Below, in pieces: positions 1 to 10,500 of a stretch of DNA of 64,000 nucleotides (its first letter is position 1; each line of letters starts with the position of its first letter). The stretch covers positions 77,106,017 to 77,170,016 of the forward strand of contig NC_044030.1 in assembly GCF_900496995.4 (NCBI RefSeq), read 5' to 3'. Source of the stretch: Aquila chrysaetos chrysaetos. Its lineage: Eukaryota; Chordata; Aves; Accipitriformes; Accipitridae. Both the position numbers and the translations under genes were made by a program. The notes beneath the pieces are model-generated. The model had not been told where the DNA came from and made no database searches. It saw only the letters and a program-made list of their open reading frames with translations.

Positions 1-237
1 TGGCTGGCGGTCCCATGTCACTACCCATCCCTGCACCTTCTGCAGGGCTGGTCCGTGCAGGTCTGTGCCCTTCCAGGCCATTTGGGGTCTCCAGACCCAG
101 GGAAAAAGGCCCTGAAATCCCTTCCTCCCACTCAGAGATCACCAGTGGGTCTGAGGTGAGAAGTGAGGGGGATGCTGAGTCAGGGATGTGCACCCAACTC
201 CTCATGGGTCAACCCCAGCCACAGACTGGGGTCTCCC

Positions 238-560
238 CACCATAGCACAGCCATCACCACCTTGTCTATGCCAGCCAGCATCACCCTGTCCATCACAGCC
301 AGCATCACCCCGAGGTGTCCATCCCAGCGTACATTGTTCTGCACATATCAGCCAGCATCACCCTGTCCTACCCAGCCAACATTACCCTGTCCATAGCAGC
401 CAGCATTGCCCTGAGGTATCAATCCCAGCCTGCATCATTCTGCATGTACCAGCCAGCATCACCCTGTCTGTGCCAGCCAGCATCACCTCAGGGTATCCGT
501 CCTGACCAGCACAATGCCATCCGTATCAGCAGCATCACACTGTCCCTATCAGCCAGCCCC
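238..560. repeat. Degenerate minisatellite, short units around CAGCCAGCATCACC
   Basis: A core close to CAGCCAGCATCACCCTGTCC recurs many times with substitutions. There is also a longer period of roughly 100 nt, because the stretch with GAGGTGTCCATCCCAGC near 310 recurs as GAGGTATCAATCCCAGC near 413, each followed by a similar CATT-TTCTGCA segment. Reading frames through it are repetitive and show no family resemblance, so it is read as noncoding tandem repeat DNA. Confidence 0.8.
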
Positions 561-3015
561 GCCTGCCCCCAGCAGGCACAGACAGCTGAGTCATTTCTCC
601 CTGGAAGAGCCCCCTGCCCACCCCTCACAAGTGGGCAGGCCTGTTTATTTACACCCATATTGTCAGGCTCTGCTCCCGGCTGCAGGCGGGCAGGGTGTGA
701 GGGCACAGGAGGCAGTGAGCTCCCTGCCCGCCCCAAGCACAGGCTGCAAGCTCGTGGGTGTAAACCCATGAACCCCCGAGTCACCCGGGGTTCAACAGCT
801 GAGGGGCTCCAGGGAGGGATGCTCCAGCCCTGCAAAGGCACCCCAGAGCAGCTGCCCCTTCCTCTCCTGCGGGCAGGTGCCTATGGCCACAGACCAAACC
901 GTGTGGCAAAGGAAATAAGAGCTACAAGGCAGGGTGCTGCAACCCAGCGAGTGCAGGCGGGAAGACATGCGGCACCCCGCATCAACCCTGTCCTGAACAT
1001 GTGAGGCAGCCTCAAACACAAGCCCTAAATGTAAATAATTTCATGAGACTGCCATAAGCTTTTCCTACCAAACAACCCGTAGAAACATTCCCAAGAAACA
1101 TCAGTTAAAAGGTCCCTGCCAAAACTATGCTGGTAACTAACTGGGAACATTTGACCTGAAAGTAAAATATTTTGGCAGTGGAAATAAAAAAAAAAAAGGT
1201 TAAAATACATTTAAAAGGAGCAACCGAAAATAACTCCAAACACCATGTGGGCCAGAGTTAAGAGGATGGTGCTGGGGGTGGTGGGGTCAGGGAGAAGGGA
1301 GAGTGTATTAGTGTGGAGAGAGAAAAATAGTTTTAAAATAAAATCACTTCTCCCAACCGCCCTGGGTTTTCATCCAAACGCTGCGGAGGGTGAAGGCAGA
1401 GCTGCTGCACCATCACCCACTGTGCCGCTCTGTGTCAGGGGAATATGCTCTGGACACTGGCTCACTGCTGACACGAGTTTGCTAGGTCTCAGGGCCGCTG
1501 ACTGGTTCAAGGCCAGTCTGGAAAAATGACCCTGCAGCCACAATGCTGAAAGGCATCTTTCCCTGCATGGACAAGGGAATTGCTGGGAGGCATGGCATGA
1601 TTTGCAGCCAGCTGCTGCTAATGTCCCTTGGGAATGGCATAAGCCCTGCCTGGCCAGCCTGGCTGCAGGTGGTATTGCCAACAGACCCAGAGGCACCCCA
1701 GACCCCTATGTGGTGGCAGAGGGCACCTCTGCAGACCCCATCCCCAGCTGCATCCCAACCCCTGATCTCCACCGTGACCTCCCAGTGGTCCCCCACTGCT
1801 CACCCTGAGGGCCACCCCGCATCCTCCCACCCTTCAGCACCCTCTGTGCCAGCCTCCCCCCCAAGCACTCCCCGTCCTCACCCCAGCACCCCATGATCTC
1901 CCCTGCCTTGGATGGGCTCTTTTGGGCAGCCGCCCACCCCTGCATAGGGGAAGGCAGCACTGAGCCCCCCCCAGACACACACATTGTCTTAGTAAATGAC
2001 CCGCCTGAGCATTGCCAAAACCTAGCCACGACTGAGCATCACCACAGAGAAAATAAACAGGGCAAGCCCTTCCTTGCCTGCCCAAAGGCCACAAACAAAA
2101 GGAGAAGGAGCCGCAGAGCAGGGGAAGACCCGGAGCCCTCGCATGCCCCGGGTGCAGCGGCGTGGCAGGGAGCCAGGCACTCCGGGCCAGGCAGTGCTGC
2201 AAAACAGCCTGCCCAGAAAGGATCCCTGTACTTTCTGCAACCAAACTCACTCACCGAGGGGAAAACAGGCGTGCAAATGAATGCACATGCACGTGCTTTG
2301 CCAGGCCACCTTCCTTAGCAGCTCTGCAGCCCCATGGACGGGCACACAGGCGGAGAAAGCATCCCTCTATGCTTGCACCAGCAGTGACACATCCCAGGGA
2401 CAGGGAGTCCCGGCACAGTGGTCCTGGAGCCGAGCCGGGACAGAAGGAACAATCGGAGCTTTTCTTCCTCCCCACATGCTAATCCCAGCCCAAGAGGCAT
2501 CTGCTGCCCGCCTGGGGCTGGGTGACCTCCCACGGCCACAGCCGGGGCAGAGGGACTCAGCCCAGCCTGGGGCTGTGGCTTGGCCCCAGCAGGGAGGGCA
2601 ACGGTGCTGGACTCTGCTCCCTCGGCATGGGATGCTCTCGTCACCGCCATGGCCAGGGTGACCAGGCTGTGCGTGGCACCCGTGGATGTAAGCCAGAAAT
2701 GCAAGGTGCCACTCTCCATCCTGCACCAATCCTGCTGTCCCGCTGGGTATCATCTGAGCCCATCCAAAAGTTTTGGGGAGCTGTGGGGAGTAATCTTGCT
2801 GTAAGCCCACTCCTGCATCCAAACCGAAACACTGTGAGCCAAAACATCCCCCAAAATCACAGCCATGTGCACCGGTACCGATGCCCACGTGGGGTGTGAC
2901 AGTCCCCCCAGCGCAGCCGCTCTGTGCCATGCCCCACCGTGGCCTGGCAAAGCCCAGCACAGATTCCTGGGGGAGGCTAACTTTCCATTGCGCTCAGCGC
3001 TTTGAAAGACAGTGG
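561..3015. other. No gene seen; GC-rich unique DNA with one AT-rich island
   Basis: No exon with a recognisable product and splice sites was found on either strand. The stretch from about 1020 to 1240 is different from its surroundings. It is AT-rich and compositionally complex, with motifs such as TAAATAATTTCATGAGAC and AAAATATTTTGGCAGTGG, as often seen in conserved noncoding elements. Conservation cannot be assessed here. The rest is GC-rich with short open frames that look like chance. Confidence 0.5.
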
Positions 3016-3041
3016 TTTTTTTTTTTTTGTTTTTTTTTTTT
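3016..3041. repeat. T-rich homopolymer tract
   Basis: Two runs of T separated by a single G. It could be the degraded tail of an old minus-strand retroposon, but no body of a retroposon is recognisable beside it. Confidence 0.9.
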
Positions 3042-4227
3042 GCTTTGCTTCATTTGAAGTCACTTTTCAAAGAGAATGAGCCACATGCAGAGCTGGGGGT
3101 GGTGGGTGGAAACACACAAGCAGATGATACCATGCCGCAGGGCTGAACATGGCAGCGGGGAGACACAGGATGCTCCCCACTGAGCATAGAAAGCTGGGGT
3201 GCCTCCTAACTTCTCCCCAGTGGTCTGGGGCAGCTTCGCTGCAATAGAGATGTGGCAAATAAAACAACCCAAGAACACTTGGCAGCTCTGCCCGCTGTGT
3301 GCTGGGCGCTGCTTCAGTCACCCACCTGCAAAAAGCCACTCTGCAATGGGTGATGCCTGATGCCAGCTGGCTCTTAATGCCATAGAGATGGCATCACACT
3401 GTACTCTTGCCCCTGAGCTGGAGGAGCATCCCTGGCCCCGCACCCCAGACCCTCCTCTCTGTCAGTGCCCGCTGTGGGAAACCCTGCCTGTGGGCAAGGG
3501 CAGTGGTGTTCTGAAGCAGCAGGAATTCCCCTGTTCTTGCTTTCCTGCAGGGTTGGGAGCACAGTGCCCTACTAACCCCCTCTCCTCCTGGCAGCCCCAC
3601 AGAAGTGCCTTGCCCCACTCTGAGGAGCTGCAGCATGGCCTGAGTCCATCCCCGTGGCCACTGATCTGCCCAGAAACCTAGCACCATCCCACCCCTGCAG
3701 CATCCATGACCTCCATCATCATTGCATCAATATGCACCTTCGGGGCAGCGGGAGCCTCGACTCCGCTGCTGGGATGGTCCCCTGCAACCAGCCATGCCTG
3801 TCCCCTAAACACAGCTGGCAGCCTCCCAGCCGCTGGGTGCCCAGAGAAAGCCCAGCAATGGGTGCTGGCAGGGAGGGAAGCATGTCCTCCACCATCTCCA
3901 GGGCCACCTGGGCCATTCACAGTCCCCAGGACCACCAGCAGCACCTGGGGGCAACTTCTCGCCCACCTTGGGCACTGCCAGGGTAATGCTCCCCAAGGCC
4001 AAGGGGAGACCCCCGCTTGCTGTCCCCAGCCCCTTCTGGTGCCTTGGGGAACCTCAAAAAGGGCTGCTATTCTCTGCACCGCTTCAGTGGGGTGCTGAGC
4101 ACCCATGGGCCCCCATGCTGGCTAGGGGGTGGGCACTATGCCAGGCTGATCTGAGCAGCCAGTGCAACCCCAGCACACTGGAATTATCCCAGTTAAACCA
4201 GTAAAACCAGTTGCAGCCTTTCCCTGT

Positions 4228-4604
4228 GAGGCCAGTGCAGTCCAATAAACCCTGCGTGCAACCTGAACGTGGAGCTAAACCCAGTACAATCCCAGTGTGG
4301 GGCTTAACTCATGGCAGTACAAACATGGGATTATACCCCACACAGCCCAGGAGTGGGATTAAATCCAGTGCAGTCCAAACTTGGGGTTAAATCCAGTGCA
4401 GTCCACATGAATGCTTAAATCCAGCTCAGTCCACGAGTGGGGTTAAACCCAGCTCAGCCAAAACGTGCGGTTAGACCCAGCACAGCCCAAACATGGGGTT
4501 ATGCAGTCCAAATGTTGGGTTAAACACAGCACAGCTCAGGAGTGGGGTTAACCCAAACGTGGGGTTAACCCAAGCTCAGCCCAAACACAGGGTTAACCTC
4601 AGTG
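4228..4604. repeat. Degenerate minisatellite, about 30-nt units with GGGGTTAAACCCAG core
   Basis: The phrase GGGGTTAAACCCAGC with CAGTCCA or CAGCCCAAAC linkers recurs about a dozen times at roughly 30-nt spacing, with many substitutions and some shortened units near 4545-4600. The core is partly palindromic (GGGTTAAACCC). No reading frame stays meaningful across it. The flanks at 4150-4227 contain weaker related copies. Confidence 0.85.
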
Positions 4605-5146
4605 CTGCCCAGGGAACCAGTTCATCTCCACAGCCAGGTATAATGCACATCTCCATCCAACCCAGACCAACCCACCTCCCTGGCCCCGACATCCCCTGGC
4701 CATGCCCGGCTGACCACAGCCCCACTGGTGTCCAAAGTCAAGCCCAACCCCTCCCCTCCCATATCCCGAGGGTCACCTCTCTCCTCTGTGGGGCCAGCAG
4801 CTGCTAGCAGGACCTGGTGTTGGGGGGCCAGGGAGCCACCACATACCTCGGCATGCTGGTGGCTTTGTGGAGGTCAGACTCTGCTCTTAGCCCAGCTGGG
4901 AACTCCCACCCCAATGCCCCGATTTCCGCCCTCCCCTGCTCCATCCTGCGGGAAGGAGAAGTCTCTGGCTCCCGGTTGTAACCGGAGGCATCAGCAAGGG
5001 CCAAAACAGCGAGGGCTCTGTTAGCAGCCAGCAGCCCCGACACCATGCCAGCTGGCAGCGTTGCATTCAGAGGGGGGGAGAGAAGGGCCCCCCGTCCCCA
5101 TCCCCATCCCCACGCTCCCCCCCGCAAAGCCATGCGCTGGAGAAAT
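4605..5146. other. No gene seen
   Basis: GC-rich unique sequence between the minisatellite and the inverted repeat. No exon, RNA gene or interspersed repeat was recognised. Confidence 0.5.
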
Positions 5147-5240
5147 TCCTAAAAATAATCTCCCGGCTGTAAAGAAACCCACTGGTGCTGTAGCTGTAGC
5201 ACCGGTGGGTTTCTTTACAGCTGAGAGATTATTTTTAGGA
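5147..5240 (+). repeat. Near-perfect 94-nt inverted repeat; candidate hairpin RNA or ancient palindromic repeat
   Basis: Two 43-nt arms (5147-5189 and 5198-5240) flank an 8-nt loop. Comparing one arm with the reverse complement of the other gives 40 of 43 identical positions. As a plus-strand RNA, two of the three differences become G-U wobble pairs and one is a C-A mismatch. On the minus strand only one difference would be a wobble, so folding is better for plus-strand RNA. The arms contain CTGTAAAGAAACCCAC. The size and shape fit a microRNA precursor, an inverted-repeat transposon remnant, or an old palindromic conserved repeat. I do not recognise the sequence as any named microRNA, and there is no evident TA target duplication. 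Confidence 0.9.
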
Positions 5241-8200
5241 TGGAGGGACGGAGTCGTGGCAGGGGCTGCATCCCCACTGTCCTCGGCACAGGGTTGCTGG
5301 ATGGGGACGGGCACCGTGCCGGATCCAGGGACACGGGTGGGACCCGCCGGCAGGGAGCTGGGCCACCCTGTGATTAGAGCAGGGTGGGAAAGGCTTTTCC
5401 TGTCCCGGGAACGTTTTAGGATTTGGGATATTTTTCTGCTCCTGGGCTCAGCCCAGCCTGGCAGAGGTTTCGGTGAACCCGCAGCTCCCGGCCCCATGGG
5501 GCAGCTGGGTACCAGCCTGCGCCCCGACATTTCAAGCCCCCAGCAGCCTCTGCATCCCCCAGAACAAACTCCCTCCATAGGCTGGCCCTGGAGCTGATAT
5601 AAGAGCATATGCATCCATATATTTAGGGGGCAGACATATAAATGTACGTACATGTGAACGCTCCATGCAAGCCCAGCTCCTCCTGATGAACTCCAGCCTG
5701 GAGCTGGGAACCTGGAGAGGGGCCCCACAGCATCCCCCTGCCCAGTGCTCCCCCCCATCCCTCCCCGTGCTGGCTGGTGCCTGGAAGCCATCGGGCTCAG
5801 CTCCATCCCCGAGGCACGAAGGTGCCCGGGTCAGCCAAAACGCTGCAGGACGGCTGGGCCAAAATAAACAGCTCACCGTACGCTCCCCCAGCTAGCAATT
5901 TGCTGTCACTCCTTTTGCAAAACAACATCCCTTTTGGGCCGGAGAGGGATTTCAGGTGTCATTAAGGGCCACTTGGGAGGCCAAATAAAGCCACCACCAA
6001 AGGGTGGCCCGTTAACCCTTTCCACCCCACTGGCAGTGTCCCTGCATGGGGGGAGGATGGCAGTTGCAGACCCCCAGCAATGTGTGATGTGGGGGTGCCA
6101 GTGCCAGGCTCTGGCACCCAGTGGGATAACCATGGCCTGTCTTCTCCACGCTTGGAGGCAACCCTGCCTGCTTTGCTGAGGCGAGGCAGCCCAGGGGATG
6201 CAGCAGGGTGCAAGGCACACGGCAGGGATGGAGGCTGGGGAAACACCTTGCTGCAGCAGCATCTGTGCCCCCCGCCTCATGCTAGGTCAATCAGACAGCA
6301 GCCCCCAAGCCAGAAGGAAAGGTGGAGAAGTGGCAAGAAGTAGGGAAAAGCTGGGGCAGAAGCCCACCGCTGAGGCTGGGGGCTGCAGTACAGGGGCAGG
6401 GGTTGGGGGCTGAACCCTGCCTAAGTTGAGAAGGTTGGAAAAACACCATCCGGCTCATTTTCTGCTGGGGGAAAAAAAAACCCCAGCCAAGTTCTCCTGA
6501 AAGATTAAGTGCGATCGTATCCGAGCAGGGGGAAAGCAGGGCAATGCGGTGAGCGTGCTGACACATCTCCTTCCACGATGCTGGAGAGATGCCCCAGCCC
6601 CGCTCCGGGCCAGCTCTGTTTACAGGCTCCTATTGTCTCTTTTTCCCCTTTTGGGTTCCCCCCCAACCCATCCCTCCCCGCCCAATGTTATAGTTCAGAG
6701 TAAACAAAAGCAAGCAGCCTCTCACTCCAAACATTTCAGCCATCCCAAACTTTCTCCGGAGGGGGGCTGCCCGTGGAATTTTCCTCGTCCAGAAGAATTT
6801 CGAAATGTTCCCATTGCAGCCTGCTCTGACTGGTGGCCAAGGCAGCTCTGAAATCCTTCGCAAAACACTCGAACTGCCCTCTGCACAGCCCTAGCTCCGG
6901 CTGGAGGCACCAAGGACCAGCAGCTACTGTGCCCCAAAGCCCCCCCATACACAGGGAAACCCTCCAGCCTGGCACAATTGCCAGAGGGGGACAGAGGCAT
7001 GTCCCAGCCTGTACAACCCCGCCAGCCCAGCCCATCACCTGAACGGAGCCAGCAGGTCCTGGTGAGGCTGGATCCTACTTTTTATATTTTAAGCTGCCGC
7101 TACAGTTACTTTTGCCCTGAGATGGCGATGCTTGTGCAAAGTGCTTGGGTGCACCGGTTGGGTGGGGGTGCATCCCAAAGCACACCGTATTTCCCTTTGC
7201 AGGTGGTATCTCCACAGAGCCAGCCGGAGGGGAGAGGGTGAAGCACCTGCCGGAGCTCCTCCTCGGAGCAGTCAATGGCACCCCGGGCACCGGGAAGGCA
7301 GTCTGCAGCAGTGATGCCTGCTCAGTGCCACCTGCTCCCTGCTTGGGCAGACAGCGAAGGAGGGGATGGTGTGCTGCATCAATCCCCGAGGATGGAGTGG
7401 TGCACAGCACTGTCCCCTGCACAGCCCTGTGGAGACGGCATGTGGAAGGGAGGAGGAAATGTCCTCAAGGATGAGCCATGGTGCTGGGTGCCACCCAAGG
7501 GTGCTGCTCCTCCCTGGCCCACATCACACTGTCAGGGTGTGCATCCCAGTCCCAGAAGAGGTGGGACCCCAATGTGAGCAAGCAGAGACCCCCAGTTGCT
7601 CTCTTGGCTCTGGCTAAGCACAGATGTGGTGTGAAACCCATGGGACCCTGGCGTGGGGGTGCCAGCACTGCTCACCCTGCTAGCAATGGGGCACCAGGGG
7701 TGGCCCCTGAAACAACTGGAGGAAGAAATGCCCAGCCAAAAAGCCCCACAAAAAAGCCAGCAGTCTTGGGAAGAAGCACCCGAAGCTCAGTCCAGCATGG
7801 ATTTGGCTGTCAGTGCAAGCCATTGTGGTGGCCTGGCACACTGATGTCCCCTGCTCGCTTTCCCGAAAGGTCCTTGGATGGGTGTCACCGGGTAGGTGGT
7901 CCTGCAGCCCGACACACACCCGGACATGATGGGGAGCCCCTGCATCCTCCCTCCCAGGGAACACACAGATTTTGGGGTCTGTGACCCCTTGATGTACCCA
8001 TGCTGTCAACCTAGGAGAGCAAAACCTCTCTGGTACCCATTGCACCCCCTCCCACAGCATCCTGCCCTGGCAGGCGCAGAGCCCTGTGCCACCACTGCAG
8101 CACCGGTAGGGGAGGGGATACCTCAGCTCCACGCTGGACGGGGGTCTTGTTGTGGGACGGGGCTCCACCAGGTGCCCCCGCTGCCTCTGCACCATCTCCC

Positions 8201-8289
8201 TGCGCTGCCTTGCTGGGCTCTCCTCCTCCGCAGAGGCAGCTCGGTGGCTTGGTGTGGGAGCGGTCCTACCCTCCCCAGCAGCCCCCTCC
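5241..8289. other. No gene seen
   Basis: GC-rich DNA with many short overlapping open frames on both strands and no recognisable domain. The stretch 6700-6800 (AGTAAACAAAAGCAAGCAG and following) is less biased in composition and might be a regulatory element. I see no splice-bounded exon. Confidence 0.45.
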
Positions 8290-8299
8290 CCTATAAAGG
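8290..8299 (+). promoter_or_regulatory. CArG-box / TATA-like motif CCTATAAAGG
   Basis: The 10-mer fits the SRF-binding consensus CC(A/T)6GG and also contains TATAAA. It sits inside a symmetric CCCCTATAAAGGGG. No downstream gene is identified, so its role is open. A chance match is quite possible. Confidence 0.3.
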
Positions 8300-10380
8300 G
8301 GCCAGGCAATGGCTGTGCAGGGAGCAGAGCCCCCGACACAGCAGATGGGGTCTTTAAGGCGAGGCTCCCCCAGGTGTGTTTGCCTTGGCTGGGGCTCAAG
8401 CCCGTCTAATTAGAGCTATAGAAAACATATATTAAAAAAAATGAGGGGGGAAAAATAATGCTCTCCCCATGCTGGGGCCCAGGGTTTGGCCAGGGTTTCT
8501 CAGCAGGCCAAGCACAGGCGATACAGGCTCCGCTGGCAGCAGCCCGGGGAGGGAGGGGTGTTTGTGGATATTAAAATGCAGTCGTAAAGGAGAATAAAAG
8601 GGCAGCCTTGTTTCAGAATGAGTCTCCAAGGCTTTCCCCTCTCCCGGCATGCTCGGCACCTGGCCGGCAGCACGAGCAGCTCCCCCTTCCCACAGCCTCC
8701 CTGGCCACCCTCAGCTTGCCCAAGAACTGGGGTGCTACTGGTGAGATCCCGACCCTCACGGGGTGAAGCCCAGCACCTTCGGGTGCGAGCAGATTTGGGA
8801 AGCGTCCCCTCTACAACCACCCGCACCAGGTTAAAATTACAGCTGGCACTTCTGGAAAACCCACCACCCCTGCACAACCTTTCCTCCACACCCCCACAGC
8901 TCCCTGATTTCCCCTGCCCACTGCCCTACCCTGCCAAGGCTGCCCCAGGCCCGGCTGCTTGGCGGCAGCCACACAGCAGTACTGCTGGTATTTCATTGCC
9001 TGGCCTCTCCCTGCATCCCTGCCGGAGGCAGAACAAACTGGACGGTGTTTTGGCCGAGGTTTAAAATTAGCCCCAGGCGCCCAACACCCCTGGTGCCCGC
9101 ATAGGGCAAGGGGACGTGGCAGCGTCCTGCATGGCTCCCTGGAACCTTGGAGTCTCTCCTCATCCCCAGGGACCCACAAACCTCCACAGAAGTCCCCTCC
9201 TTGGGACACCTCCCCAACTCCATCCCCAAAGTGGGATGCTGCCTCCCCACAGCATCTCCTCTGCCTCCATGCTGCCATGCCCAGCTCTGAAAAGTCACCC
9301 CATGAGGTTGGGGAGCAGCTGCAGGTGTCAGCCCAGCAAAGGTGGCCCTGTCCCGGCCCCACCTGCTCAGCCAAAGATGCCCGGAGCACATCTGGCTTCA
9401 CTGCTGCCCTCTGCCCCCCCCGCCAGGGTAGCGAGGAGGGGGACAGTGGGCTGCGAGCCCAGAAGCCCCCCCCATCCCTCCCTCCCTCGGCCTTTTCCCT
9501 GGCAGCATCCCAAAAGTGCAGGCTCATCGAGCCCCCCGTCCCCCCAGCTTGCGGGGACCCCAGGCACACCCCGTCCCCAGCCACGGCCCAAATGACTAAT
9601 GCCCCGGCAAGCGAGCCGGGTGCCGACGGGGAGAGCAGGAACCGTCCCTTGGCCGCGCTCCCTCCCCGCGGCGGTGAAATCACGTCTGGAGAAAGCATGG
9701 GGAGGGAGCCGCCGGGCCCCCCCCCCCCCCCCCGCTGCTTCCCAGCGAGGATGCTCGCTCTCTGCCCGCTGGCCGGCTGCCCCCCCCCCCCCGCTCTGCA
9801 AAACCCCGCATCCCGACGGAGGGATGCTCCAGGCACGCAGCCTGCAACAGAACCGCGCATCTCATCTCCTCCTCGCTCCGGACCCCAAAGCGCAGCATCC
9901 CAGCCACGGAAACGGCTGCAGGATGCGGAAACGTGGCGGCAAGCCCCAGGCACTCGTAAAAGCCCTCCTGGGGAGCAGGCAGGAACCTCTACCCTCCCTC
10001 TAACCTCTACTCACAGCAACGCAACCCCGCCAGAGCCTGGGGCGGGGGGGGGGAGGCGATTGGGGATGGAGGGGGGACTGCTGACAAACTGGCTCAGGGA
10101 AGGAGCCGGTGGCTCTGGCAGGCTGGAAACACCCCATGGCAGCACCAGAGGGGACGGTGAGGGGCGGGCCACCGCCGCTCGCCTCCGACCTGGCACACAG
10201 CACACGCCGGCTGCGAAGGGGGTGACTAATGCGGCTCTTTAAACGCCTCCGCCGGCACGGGAGCGTGGCTCCGGGTTAGGGTTTAATTATCTGCCTTCCT
10301 CCGCAGCCCGCGCTCTCCTCTTGCTGAACCGCCACGGGGACCCCGGGGATGTCGTCCATCCTCCCCCCGCCTCGCCGCCG
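8300..10380. other. Very GC-rich block with C homopolymers and long overlapping ORFs; no supported gene
   Basis: This block contains C runs at 9717-9733 and 9780-9792. It has an open frame on the plus strand ending at 10242 (first ATG at 9277, 321 codons) that overlaps a 380-codon open frame on the minus strand (8811-9953). Both translate to Pro/Gly/Ser/Arg-rich sequence with no recognisable domain. Simultaneous openness on both strands is expected where stop codons are depleted by GC content. I therefore do not call a gene. Confidence 0.5.
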
Positions 10381-10500
10381 GCCGGGGCTGCTGGCACCGA
10401 GCAAGCGGGGCCACAGCGGGGAACTGGCCGGGAGCACGCCGAGGCTGCAGCTGGGGGCTATAAAAAGCACGGCTGTGGTATGCAGCGAGGCACTGAGAGG
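10380..10500 (+). promoter_or_regulatory. Candidate TATA promoter in a GC-rich segment
   Basis: TATAAAAAG lies at 10459-10467, directly downstream of a CG-rich stretch (10240-10450). A transcription start would be expected near 10490. Downstream, 10501-10515 is an AT-rich patch, and no convincing coding exon or donor follows. The geometry is promoter-like, but there is no transcript evidence. Confidence 0.3.

Noticed and set aside
5147..5240. Hairpin as a Tc1/mariner-type miniature transposon
   Set aside because: There are no TA target duplications at the arm ends and no match to terminal repeats that I recognise. It was left as an unclassified inverted repeat.
8959..10242. 427-codon plus-strand ORF as a gene
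   Set aside because: It begins with TTG, not ATG, has no recognisable domain or exon signals, and overlaps an equally long minus-strand ORF in very GC-rich DNA. Chance openness is the simpler reading.
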